From NCBI GenBank assembly GCA_938075415.1, contig CALJHC010000044.1:1-53165 (forward strand): DNA of 53,165 bases. The letters are read 5' to 3'. Shown here piece after piece: positions 7,464 through 16,271 of the stretch (within the stretch, counting starts at the first letter, position 1; each line of letters opens with the position of its first letter). The position numbers were made by a program, and so were the translations under genes. Source of the stretch: an uncultured Rubripirellula sp. GTDB taxonomy: Bacteria > Planctomycetota > Planctomycetia > Pirellulales > Pirellulaceae. The notes under the pieces were generated by a model. It was not told the DNA's origin. It made no database searches and worked only from the letters and a program-made list of their open reading frames with translations.

Positions 7464-8346
7464 GGAGTCTTCCGTTTTAACTAAATATTGGAGGCGAATC
7501 GTATTAAAGTGTGGGGCACAGGGGTTATCGCGAGCGTTTTTTTTAAGTTGAGAATCAGGCAAGTTCAAGACTAAATCACTCAGATTGGGTTAGGCATCAA
7601 CCCGTTCGTCCCATCAAGTTCAAATCTTATGAGATCTCAATTTTAAGCTTCATCAGAGGACGAAAAGGTGAGCGGAGAGATCAAGTCCAGCGAGCGACTG
7701 CCGGTGATCAGAAAAGCTTTTGTTAGCAGATCACTCCTCGATAACAATATTTTGCGGGTTCACCCGGTCATCATTGTGTTGTGAGCTGTTTGAACCGAGT
7801 TGCTTCTCAAAACTTATGCCTCTCGGGAAACTTGATGAGCCACGCTGACGACCTTGTTGACCGAAGATAGCAACGGCAAAGCTTGAGTGGCCTGCGAGAG
7901 CCAAAAGTTCGACGGTTTCTCGCGGTCTTATTGGTCTGAAGCCAGGTTGGCGTCAGCGGGTTTGGATTTCATAGGTGAGTTCTCAACCGTGTTTCAGTCA
8001 CAACCGATGATTGTGACTGATTCATCGATGCTGGGTTCCCGGAGGCTGGGTTCCCGGAGGCTGGGTACCCGTAGGCTGGGTTCCCGGAGGCTGGGTGCCC
8101 GTAGGCTGGCTGCCGCGTGCCAATGTCAGCAGGCTCGCAGCAAGTCCTCCAGCAGCAAGTCCTCTTGTGCTGAGGGCACCGGTGGAAACCGAATCAGTTC
8201 GTTGGTTTCGGTCAGCAACGATGGTCTCGCCGAACAACACCCTCGCAAATAACTCACTCATCCCCAAGAAAGGTCCACCGGCAGAAGGGCCTCTCGGGTA
8301 GCAATTTTCTCGGGTTGACTTCTAGAGGGTTTTCGGTCGTGTTTTC
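7464..8346. other. Intergenic region with hairpin and 15-bp tandem repeats
   Basis: It lies between two minus-strand genes. Open frames over 7887-8252 (plus) and 8022-8267 (minus) are largely products of the 15-bp repeat and have no good ribosome-binding sites, so I do not call them genes. A perfect 10-bp hairpin (7994-8003 against 8011-8020, seven-base loop) precedes the repeat. Confidence 0.5.
8031..8115. repeat. 15-bp tandem repeat, five full copies
   Basis: The unit ctgggttcccggagg occurs at 8031-8045, 8046-8060 and 8076-8090, with variants ctgggtacccgtagg (8061-8075) and ctgggtgcccgtagg (8091-8105) and a decayed sixth copy. Because the unit is a multiple of three it encodes LGSRR-type pentapeptides on one strand and PPGTQ on the other. 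A second small duplication (agcaagtcctcc) follows near 8147-8165. Spacer-like unique sequences are absent, so it is not a CRISPR array. Confidence 0.9.
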
Positions 8347-9753
8347 TCAGAAGTTGAATCCATTGCCATTGTCTGAGGCGTCCGGTTCTGGTGCACCGTT
8401 ATCGTCGCCTAGATCAAATTCCCCGCCCCCGAATCCGCCGCCGCCGAAACCGCCGCCACCAAATCCACCACCACCTAGTTCGCCACCGCCACCGAATCCA
8501 CCGCCACCGAATCCACCACCGCCGAATGCGCCACCCAGGTTGGGTGCGAGCATGGCTGCAGACTGCCCAATGACGTTATCGAATTCGGATTGCGACTGTG
8601 CAGCGAGCAGTTGGTCTAAGACTCCCCCAGCCATGGCGTTCATCATGCCCACCATCATCACTGCGCCCTGCATGTCTTCTGATTCTTGTTGCGTTTCGAG
8701 TGCTTCCTTGAGGTCACTTTTCATCATTTCCTGCATCATTGGCCATTCATCAGCAAGGTCTTTAGGAATCCAGCGTCCGGCATATAAAGTCATTTCTGTG
8801 TCTTCCGATTCAACATCCAGCCCTCCTCCCAATGCTTCCAATCCGCCGGTTTCAGGCGCTTTGATGATTCCATTTTTTTCATCAATCATCTCTACTTTCA
8901 TCTCGCCGATCATCATCGAGATCATTCCCGGTGGAGCAAGTTGCATGAGGTCCTTCATATGACTGCCGACTCGTGGGCCATAGTGATTGATCATGGAATC
9001 GATGCTGGTGTCTTGTAGGTCGGCCGTTCGAAAGCCCATATCAGAGAGCTCAAAAATAAGTCCGACAGCCGGGTCATATCCCTGCGATACCATTGGCATC
9101 GCAGCTGGAGGTACGTCTGCCATCATTGCTGATCCGAGCACATACTTTTTCTGTGTTACCAAAACTTGAATGGCTTTAAAAACCAGCGACTCAACACTTT
9201 TCAATATTTCAGATTGTTGCTGCATGAAGGGATTGACCGCTTCTCGAAGTTCAGGGCTGTCCATCTCATCACGCATTTCTTGAGGCAATGCGTGCCAAAG
9301 GACTTCCAGGTGACCTGCTTCGATCTGTTCCGAAACAAAGTCAACGGTTTGCTGCAGCGAGAGGCCTTCGGGAAACGCCGGCATCGCGGATAGGGCCTTT
9401 GGCTCAGGTGTGTCAAAAGACAGCTCTCTTTTTTTAATCGTTGAGGGCTTGGTGTTCGCTGAGGCGTTCGGGACAGTGTTGTCGCCGAACGGCTCGTTGC
9501 TTGCCTGCATCTTTTCGAATAGTTGCTTGGCCTGCTGCTTACTCTCTGCGCTAAGCTTGGCGATTGGCACAAGGATGCGGACACCGTTGTCCTTGAGAAG
9601 TTTCACGCTACTGCCTTCAACTCCCTCGAATTCGGCTTCAACCGTAAATTTCCCACTACTATCGGTCCAGGTCTCAGCCTGGGTGACCGAGGTCATCAGA
9701 AATACGATGCAAGCGGAAAGAGTGAAGGAGGCACGGATAGAGGTTGCACGCAC
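8347..9753 (-). CDS. Exported SHD1-domain protein with Met-rich body and Gly-rich tail
   Basis: A 468-residue secreted protein of a type common in planctomycetes. It has a signal peptide (1-26, ending TQAE). An SHD1 (SLA1 homology 1) domain spans about residues 27-76 (TWTDSSGKFTVEAEF...LVPIAKLS). The central region of about 300 residues is rich in Met and acidic residues and has no known domain. The C-terminal tail from about 405 is built of GGGGFG repeats and ends in an Asp-rich segment. The start is GTG at 9753, supported by AAGGAG eight bases upstream, with no competing ATG. Function is unknown; SHD1 domains in these bacteria occur in envelope-associated proteins. It is monocistronic as far as can be seen. 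Confidence 0.8.
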   Translation of the reverse strand: MRATSIRASFTLSACIVFLMTSVTQAETWTDSSGKFTVEAEFEGVEGSSVKLLKDNGVRILVPIAKLSAESKQQAKQLFEKMQASNEPFGDNTVPNASANTKPSTIKKRELSFDTPEPKALSAMPAFPEGLSLQQTVDFVSEQIEAGHLEVLWHALPQEMRDEMDSPELREAVNPFMQQQSEILKSVESLVFKAIQVLVTQKKYVLGSAMMADVPPAAMPMVSQGYDPAVGLIFELSDMGFRTADLQDTSIDSMINHYGPRVGSHMKDLMQLAPPGMISMMIGEMKVEMIDEKNGIIKAPETGGLEALGGGLDVESEDTEMTLYAGRWIPKDLADEWPMMQEMMKSDLKEALETQQESEDMQGAVMMVGMMNAMAGGVLDQLLAAQSQSEFDNVIGQSAAMLAPNLGGAFGGGGFGGGGFGGGGELGGGGFGGGGFGGGGFGGGEFDLGDDNGAPEPDASDNGNGFNF

Positions 9754-10896
9754 GATGACGGCTCCTTAGTTTCTTTGGCTCGCTCGGGAGCCGAAGTTGG
9801 TTTGAAAGTAAGACAATGATTGGATTAATAGCTTAACTGATTATTGCTCGGCCAGCCTTCGATTCCTGATTCCGGCGGGAAATCGCTTTTGCACAGCGGC
9901 AAAGCACCTCCCATGCGCGGGCAGAGCCCCCCCGCTGTCGCCTCCCCTGGGCGAATCGACTGCATTCTCTACTCCTCGCATTTTCCCCTTCTTGGTATTG
10001 GATTTATCACCCCAGCAGAATCGTACCGGACTCCGGAATAGGCTGCGGTCTCAAGAAAACGTGGGGAGGATGGTTTTGACGTGAAATCGATCGCGTCCAA
10101 ACGGTTAGGCGATTCCACAAAGGTGAATTCTGGCCGCCAAATGGGAACCTGCGCGAACAATCATGTTCGCTCGTGGGTCGCTTGCCTGAACTGGCGTTTG
10201 CCTGAACTGGCGATGGATGAACTGGCGATGGATGAGATTGCCATTGAGTTGAAGTGCAGGCGAGAATCAAAGTACCTTCCTTCCGCCAAGAATTTCTATT
10301 CCATAAAACTTCTTTCACTGCTTCATTTTGATTGACGCGGTCATCACACGGAATTCGGAGGCCAATTTGAGTTATGGCTGCAGGTTGAAAAAGATACAAG
10401 CTTCTGGCAAGTCGCAAGATCATTACCGAAGTCATCATTGAACATGGATTTTGCTGGTAAAACGCTGGATGATGGATTTGTTAACTAGCTACGTTCGCAA
10501 GTTCCTGATCGATAGTTAGAGTTGTCTGGTCGAGTGACAAAAGTGATGCTTGTCGAAGAAAGGCAACCCACGCTCCCGCGTCGTCGGTTATCATCGACGG
10601 AGTCAACAGTGAGCGATTTTTTTTAAGACGTAGGGGCTGTCCTGTTCCACGTTTTGAACTTGCTGGGTGACCGAATCAGCTGCCTCAACTTTGAAATACT
10701 GCATCAGTGATGCTTTGCAGCTTTGGTATTGGTTTTATCCGAGACATTTCCGACGAAGTCTGCTATCTGATCAACTGCCGTCCGCTTCCAGATTCCTCTT
10801 GGAAATTCGTGCTGCTGGGGTTCGGGGCGTCTTTCAATGTCTGGATGATTGATGCTGATTCATAAACACTTTTCTTTTCAGGTTTTGGGGATTGCC
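9754..10896. other. Long divergent intergenic region
   Basis: This 1.1-kb gap lies between the start of the SHD1 gene (minus) and the DUF1559 gene (plus), so it should hold promoters for both. I could not define boxes with confidence. It contains the 16-bp tandem repeat at 10184-10230. Frames such as 10081-10335 (plus) and 10007-10438 (minus) are repeat-driven and lack family features. Confidence 0.4.
10184..10230. repeat. 15-16-bp tandem repeat, three copies
   Basis: Units gcctgaactggcgttt (10184-10199), gcctgaactggcgatg (10200-10215) and gatgaactggcgatg (10216-10230) share the core tgaactggcg. It resembles the other short intergenic repeats in scale but not in sequence. Confidence 0.75.
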
Positions 10897-12546
10897 ATGA
10901 TATTCAGCCGATTGATTTTCTTGGGAACGATACTGATTGTGTCTGCAGCCATGTTGTCCGCGTCAGCAATTGCTCAGGGTGCTGATGCAACGACGGCCAA
11001 GGCAGAGGTATTGGGAAGCGAATACATTCCAATTGACGCAACGCTTCTCGTCGAAGTGAACGTCGCATCCACGATGGCGAGCCCCCAGTTTGCGATGTAT
11101 CCGATCGAAGTGATCGATGCGTGGGCCAAAATGAACCTTGGAATTCATGTCAGCGACATTGAGAAGGTAAGAATTGTCGTGGCCGCGCCCGGACCGGGAG
11201 ATCCATTGTTCGCTTTGTTGGTGTCAACGTCCAAGGACGTTGACATTCGCCAAGTTAGTTCAGAGTTTGCCGATACGACTGAAACCATTCAGGTGGATCG
11301 CTACGAGTGTTATCGGATACCGGAAGCAACGGGAGTCGTTATGCATCAAAAAGGTCCTCGGACCTTAGTCATTGCAGCAGAGAATTATCTCGGGTCGGTA
11401 TTGCGATCGTCTTCTGCGTCTTCGACACGAGGTTCACTTGCACGACTTGCTGAATCCAGTAATTCCGGCGGAAATATCAACGCACTCGCGTCAATTGAAT
11501 CGGTGCGTCCGTTGGCAGTTGGAATGTTACAACCGATGCTGCCGCTAATTCCACCACCGGTTCAACCGTTGATGGAAATGCCTCAGCTTCTCGATGCCAT
11601 TCAAATTACAGTCGACATTGATGATATCACCAGCGGGACGATGAAGGTCGAGATGATTGCAACTGATGAGTCTGCGGCACAGAAGGCAGCAGGTTTAATC
11701 AGCAATGGACTGCAAATTGGCCGACAGATAGCGTTGGCGCAGATGATCAACGATCTCGATCCGAAAGACCCAATGGCCAATGCAACTCGAAAATACATCG
11801 AACGGATCTCAGGATTGATGGCTGATGCGGTAACTCCAACGGTGGATGGTAATCGATTGGCCATCGCTGCTTCGCCCTCTCAGGGAATTGTAATGCAGGG
11901 TGCTTTGGTTGGCATGTTACTACCCGCGGTTCAAGCGGCCCGGCAAGCCAGTGCTCGGATGACTTCAGCCAACCAATTAAAGCAGCTTGGCTTGGCGATG
12001 TTTAATTACCATGAGGTTTACGGCGAGTTTCCGGGAGATATCAAAGCTAAGGATGGAACGCCACTTCTCAGTTGGCGCGTCGCAATCCTTCCTTTCCTGG
12101 AGCAGAACGAACTGTACCGAGAGTTCCGCAGGGATGAACCTTGGAATAGCCCGCATAATTTAGCGTTGGCCGAAAGGATGCCTGATCTTCTTAAGCATCC
12201 TGAGTTGTTGACCCGCCCCAACGAGACCGTTTACTTAAGACCTGTTGGACCTCAGTTTCTGATGGAGGGGCATGATGCAATATCGATGGGAGAGATTACC
12301 GATGGGCTGTCAAATACCATTATGATGGTTGAGACTGCCGGCTCCGGATCGGTCCCATGGACCAAGCCGACTGATCTAACCATCGACCTGGATAATCCGG
12401 TACTTTCCGTTTCGGGGGGAACGCGAGATGGATTCAACGTACTGATCGCCGACGGGTCCGTTCAATACGTCAGTTCGGACGTTGATGCTGCGAACTTCAA
12501 GGCATTTTTAACACGCAATGGCCTCGAAGTGGTTCCCCAGTTCTAG
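10897..12546 (+). CDS. DUF1559-type protein with large N-terminal exported domain
   Basis: A 549-residue exported protein. Start 10897 is chosen because GGGGA lies just upstream and it gives a clean signal peptide (MIFSRLIFLG...SAIAQ). Residues ~30-340 form a domain I do not recognise. The C-terminal ~200 residues match DUF1559: LLPAVQAARQAS, then NQLKQLGLAMFNYHE, LSWRVAILPFLEQ, and the closing motif VLIADGSVQYVS. In most DUF1559 proteins the LPAVQAAR segment directly follows an N-terminal prepilin methylation helix. Here it lies at about residue 345, after the extra domain, so this is not a normal pseudopilin. The biological role of the family is unknown, though it is expanded in planctomycetes. 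Confidence 0.8.
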   Translation: MIFSRLIFLGTILIVSAAMLSASAIAQGADATTAKAEVLGSEYIPIDATLLVEVNVASTMASPQFAMYPIEVIDAWAKMNLGIHVSDIEKVRIVVAAPGPGDPLFALLVSTSKDVDIRQVSSEFADTTETIQVDRYECYRIPEATGVVMHQKGPRTLVIAAENYLGSVLRSSSASSTRGSLARLAESSNSGGNINALASIESVRPLAVGMLQPMLPLIPPPVQPLMEMPQLLDAIQITVDIDDITSGTMKVEMIATDESAAQKAAGLISNGLQIGRQIALAQMINDLDPKDPMANATRKYIERISGLMADAVTPTVDGNRLAIAASPSQGIVMQGALVGMLLPAVQAARQASARMTSANQLKQLGLAMFNYHEVYGEFPGDIKAKDGTPLLSWRVAILPFLEQNELYREFRRDEPWNSPHNLALAERMPDLLKHPELLTRPNETVYLRPVGPQFLMEGHDAISMGEITDGLSNTIMMVETAGSGSVPWTKPTDLTIDLDNPVLSVSGGTRDGFNVLIADGSVQYVSSDVDAANFKAFLTRNGLEVVPQF

Positions 12547-12966
12547 TCTTCGGTTGGCCGCTATGAGTGTGTGCCGGTAAGTCTCGTTCACTTGTTGTAA
12601 AACATTGTGAAGAGTTCTTGATGGTGCATGAATTGTTTTTCGAGTGCGGCTGGGTTTCTCGTTGGAAATTAGCGGGTGATACCTGTCGAGGAATCAAATT
12701 GTGCACCTACATGTTTGTTGAGTTTGCTCGACCTTGTGACGTTATCACGCATGACGGGCATCCTACTTGGTGACCCAACGAGGACACTGACGATTTCCTC
12801 ACGCAATCGTAGTTGGGGGATATCGGAGAGGGGGTTTCTTGCTGCGAGCAATCTTCGACCGACCCGATAGTCCGAAGGTTACTAACATAGGATTTGTCAC
12901 GATGATTCAAATCAGCAGAGGGGGGGGCTTCATCTGAACCCAAATTGAGTCGTGATGGACGTGTTT
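12547..12966. other. Convergent intergenic region
   Basis: It separates the DUF1559 gene (plus) from the arylsulfatase (minus). I see no gene and no clear terminator hairpin; small overlapping frames on both strands are without features. Confidence 0.4.
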
Positions 12967-14799
12967 TTATCGAGAGTTCGCGGTAAGTCTTCGTAATGAG
13001 ATGCTATTGAGTCGCATGAGTTCATCACCCGTAGTTGAGATGACCGACGCAATGAATTCGCTTTCTCCTGAATTCAGATGCAGTTGGCCAACAATGAAGT
13101 CCTCAAATTGCTCGGCGGTGGCAGTGGGTTGAATTTTGTGGGTGATTGAATGTTCGCCGACTGCAAGGCGTAGCGTTCCGCCCGCGTCGATGGGGCGGCA
13201 TCCGTACGTAAGCTTAATTTCATAGTCACCGGACTGCGCAACGTTCAGTCGCCATGTTGCGCTCTCGTCAGGTTTTTTCCAGTGATCGATGGTATCCCAG
13301 TCATAGCCATCGAAAGTGTATTGGATATGATCGCCCTTCCATTTTGCCCAACTCGGTGAGAGTTCAGACACTGAATCGACGCGCGGCGAAATAGGAATTC
13401 GAACGGGCTGATAGGTGATGCCGTTGGTTACGTCGTCGAACCATTCGGAAAACTCTTGACGTAGACGTTCGACAATTTCAGGATGTTTCGCCTTGAGGTT
13501 TTTTGCCTCCCCAGGATCCTCCGTCAGGTTGAATAAACGCCAGTTTGCTTCACTTGCAGTCGCCTGATTGCCCACAACACAGAGAAGTTTCCAGGTTCCA
13601 TCGCTGATCCCCCAGCGTCGATCAGGATTCGGACTGTATCGATCCCAAGTGTGGTAGACGAATGAATGGTGTTTGGCTTTCGGATTTTGGGTCAGAAGCT
13701 TGACCAGTGATTTACCATCAATCTTTCGATCCTTGGGTGAAGGGATGCCCGACAGTTCGCAAAATGTTGGCAGCCAATCGATGTGTGATGTGAGCGAATC
13801 GGTGCGGCTTCCGGGCTGGATCTGCGCTGGCCATCGGACGAAGCAAGGTGCCCTCACCCCACCCTCGTAAGTACTGGACTTGTAGCCATTCATTCCCCCT
13901 TTCCAATACTTGCTGACACCACCGTTATCACTGGTGAAAACAACCATTGTGTTGTGAGCGAGTCCTTCTCGATCGAGATGATCGAGCAGGCGTCCGACAT
14001 TGTCATCCACACGTTCGATTAACGCATAGATTCTTGCCTCTCGAATCGGTAGGCCCATGTCCAGGTATTTGGATAGCTGTTTATCGCCGTCAGGTTGCCC
14101 GTAATGCGAGGTGTCGAGTAGCCAGGGTGAATGTGGCGCATTAAACATGAGAGAGCAGAAGAACGGTTGCGATTTCTGCAGCGATTGATCAATAAAATCA
14201 ATCGCTGCATCGGTGAAGAGATCACTCACATAGCCACGTGCTTTGACGGGGCGTCCGTTTCGGTGAACCTGGTCTGGAAACTCATAGCGTTCGATGTGCC
14301 CGTGGTAGTGACCGAAAAATTCGTTGAATCCTCGATCCTGAGGTTGATAGCCGGGGTATTTACCAAGGTGCCACTTACCGAACAGTCCTGTCCGATAACC
14401 ACCCCCTTGCAGTAGTTGAGCAACGGTGATTTCGTCTTTACCCAAGGTGTCACCACCGAATCGAGTGTTATAGAGCCCCGTTCTCAAATAATGACGGCCC
14501 GTCATGAGTCCGGCTCGAGTTGGAGCGCACACCGGAGCAGCGTAATACCTCTCAAGCTGCATTCCTTCTTCGGCAAGGCGGTCCATGTTTGGCGTATCGA
14601 TCGCGTTGTTACCGGTCGCACCGGTGTCCCAGTAACCCTGATCATCTGTCATGATCAGAATAAGATTTGGTCGTTGTCCTTCTAAGGATAACGCGTCGGC
14701 TGAAGCAGTGGCTGCGCAACTGAAGATAACCAGAGTTAGTACAAGGCTGGTAACCAGGTAGCTGCGTTGCAAACCATCAACCTTGCTGATGCTCTTCAT
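12967..14799 (-). CDS. Type I arylsulfatase with C-terminal accessory domain
   Basis: A 610-residue exported sulfatase. The start at 14799 is preferred over the TTG at 14943 because it gives a signal peptide (MKSISKVDGL...TASADA) and the longer frame adds only unlike sequence; no start has a strong ribosome site. Metal ligands Asp52-Asp53 lie in LILIMTDDQGY. The formylglycine motif is CAPTR with Cys91. Further family motifs are MTGRHYLRTG, FGKWHLG, FTSDNGG and YEGGVRAP. After about residue 485, a beta-rich C-terminal domain (ATWRLNVAQSGDYEIKLTYG) looks like a carbohydrate-binding or jelly-roll module. The gene lies 140 bases downstream of the DUF1552 gene and may belong to the same transcript. 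Probable substrate: a sulfated glycan. Confidence 0.9.
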   Translation of the reverse strand: MKSISKVDGLQRSYLVTSLVLTLVIFSCAATASADALSLEGQRPNLILIMTDDQGYWDTGATGNNAIDTPNMDRLAEEGMQLERYYAAPVCAPTRAGLMTGRHYLRTGLYNTRFGGDTLGKDEITVAQLLQGGGYRTGLFGKWHLGKYPGYQPQDRGFNEFFGHYHGHIERYEFPDQVHRNGRPVKARGYVSDLFTDAAIDFIDQSLQKSQPFFCSLMFNAPHSPWLLDTSHYGQPDGDKQLSKYLDMGLPIREARIYALIERVDDNVGRLLDHLDREGLAHNTMVVFTSDNGGVSKYWKGGMNGYKSSTYEGGVRAPCFVRWPAQIQPGSRTDSLTSHIDWLPTFCELSGIPSPKDRKIDGKSLVKLLTQNPKAKHHSFVYHTWDRYSPNPDRRWGISDGTWKLLCVVGNQATASEANWRLFNLTEDPGEAKNLKAKHPEIVERLRQEFSEWFDDVTNGITYQPVRIPISPRVDSVSELSPSWAKWKGDHIQYTFDGYDWDTIDHWKKPDESATWRLNVAQSGDYEIKLTYGCRPIDAGGTLRLAVGEHSITHKIQPTATAEQFEDFIVGQLHLNSGESEFIASVISTTGDELMRLNSISLRRLTANSR

Positions 14800-14939
14800 G
14801 ATTGCCACGCCCGGCTTGTTAATTGTCATTGACCGCAAGCGAGTTGGTTTTTTCATGAAAACTGGAAGCAGTAGGTTTTCGGTTCGGAAGAAAGCGTTAA
14901 TCGTTGGCCAAGATTTTGTATCAAGGTTGGTTCTCTCAT

Positions 14940-16271
14940 TCAAACCTCACCGATTTTGGACGTTGCATCGCCAAATTGTTTGAGCGGGAGATTCATTTTT
15001 TCCATCAGCGATAAGTACAATCGGCACAATTGGCGATCCGATTGTTGGCGATAATCAATCACTTGACCACCTTGGATTTTTCCGCCACCTCGACCAAGTA
15101 AAAAGATCGGTAATTGGTCGTTGTCGTGTCGGGCGCCGGCCATCATGCTTGAGCAGCTAAGCAGCATGGTGTTGTCGAGCAGTGTTCTGGGGCCTTCCTG
15201 AATCGCTTCCATCTTGTCTGCGAGGTACGCGATCTGCTGCATGAAGAAGCGGTTGACGGATAGCCAATCTTCACCATCGGAGTGAGACAGTAAGTGATGA
15301 ATCATGTAATCGATGCCGTTTCCGGGCTGTTGAACGGACGAGAGATTGGGGAACCGCAAGGCGCTGTGATCATTATTCAGTTTTAGCGTGGTGATGCGAG
15401 TTGTGTCGGTTTGGAATCCGAGGACCACAATGTCACACATCAGTCTCATATGTTCAGCGATGTCTTGCGGTATACCGTCATTGGGGCGAGGTAGATTTGG
15501 AGAACCCAAGGTGGGGCGCCAACCTTGCAGCTCACCGCGACCACCCGCGTGTTCAATTCGCGATTCAACTTCACGGACTGAGTTGAGGTATTCGTCGAGT
15601 TTTTGGCGATCACGTTGACTAATTGTTGCCCGCAAGGACTTTGCATCTGCGAGGACGGCATCGAGAACACTTTGATCCGCGGGTGTCGCGGTGTCCTTGA
15701 ATAATCGGTCAAAAGCCAAGGCGGGGTAAATTTCCAGTGGCGTTGGAGTTGTCGGCGAGCTCCAAGAAATATGAGAGCTGTAGAGCATCGAATAGTTTTT
15801 GTGGACCGATGGGTTGGAGCGTTCACATCCGAGCACCAAGCTTGGCACCTTGGTGGACCGCCCATAGGTTTGGGCAAGCAATTGATCAAAGCTTGTACCG
15901 GACCGGATTTCCCCGCCTGACGCGATCGGTGCTCCGGAAAGCACGTTTCCGGTCTGCGAACTATGGATATTTCCTTTTCTCGCTTCTTGATGATACAGGC
16001 CGCTGATGAAGGTCAGTTTTTCACGGTGTTGATGCAACGGTTCAAGAACGCGGCCCAATTGCATTTGGTCCCCTTCGCCTTTTGCCCACCATTCTTTTGA
16101 ATGGAATCCGTTGCCGGAAAAAATCACAGCAAGCCGAACTGGTGGTTCACTTCCGTCGGTCTGCGTTTTGTCCGAATCACCCCAAACGCGTACAGATTCC
16201 ATCCATGGCAGAGCCATAGAGACTCCGAGTCCACGAAGAAAAGAGCGTCTTGCTCGGTGATAGGTTCTCAT
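14940..16271 (-). CDS. DUF1552 protein with Tat-like signal
   Basis: A 443-residue protein of the planctomycete/verrucomicrobial DUF1552 family. The N-terminus has a twin-arginine-type leader (RRSFLRGLGVSMALPW), suggesting export in folded form. Family blocks include LAVIFSGNGFHSKEWW, LTFISGLYHQEARKG, SCSSMMAGARHDNDQLPIFLLG and the C-terminal LCRLYLSLMEKMNL. The fold belongs to a DUF1501/sulfatase-like superfamily, but no activity is established. The ATG overlaps the TGA of the PSD gene by four bases, indicating translational coupling. DUF1552 and DUF1592-type cytochromes are a standard pair in these genomes, so they probably act together in the periplasm. Confidence 0.9.
   Translation of the reverse strand: MRTYHRARRSFLRGLGVSMALPWMESVRVWGDSDKTQTDGSEPPVRLAVIFSGNGFHSKEWWAKGEGDQMQLGRVLEPLHQHREKLTFISGLYHQEARKGNIHSSQTGNVLSGAPIASGGEIRSGTSFDQLLAQTYGRSTKVPSLVLGCERSNPSVHKNYSMLYSSHISWSSPTTPTPLEIYPALAFDRLFKDTATPADQSVLDAVLADAKSLRATISQRDRQKLDEYLNSVREVESRIEHAGGRGELQGWRPTLGSPNLPRPNDGIPQDIAEHMRLMCDIVVLGFQTDTTRITTLKLNNDHSALRFPNLSSVQQPGNGIDYMIHHLLSHSDGEDWLSVNRFFMQQIAYLADKMEAIQEGPRTLLDNTMLLSCSSMMAGARHDNDQLPIFLLGRGGGKIQGGQVIDYRQQSDRQLCRLYLSLMEKMNLPLKQFGDATSKIGEV

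Noticed and set aside
6069..7568. Longer sulfatase start at 7568
   Set aside because: The ATG at 7463 has a ribosome site and begins the signal peptide; the extra 35 residues are hydrophilic and unlike the family.
8031..8115. Possible CRISPR array from regularly repeated units
   Set aside because: Units of 15 bp are directly adjacent with no spacers and there are no cas genes; it is a simple tandem repeat.
7887..8267. Open frames on both strands over the 15-bp repeat (pentapeptide LGSRR or PPGTQ proteins)
   Set aside because: Open only because the repeat unit is a multiple of three and stop-free; no ribosome site, no signal peptide and no family match on either strand.
10081..10335. 84-residue frame with PELAMDELAMDE repeats
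   Set aside because: Driven by the short tandem repeat, no ribosome site, and the reverse strand is equally open.
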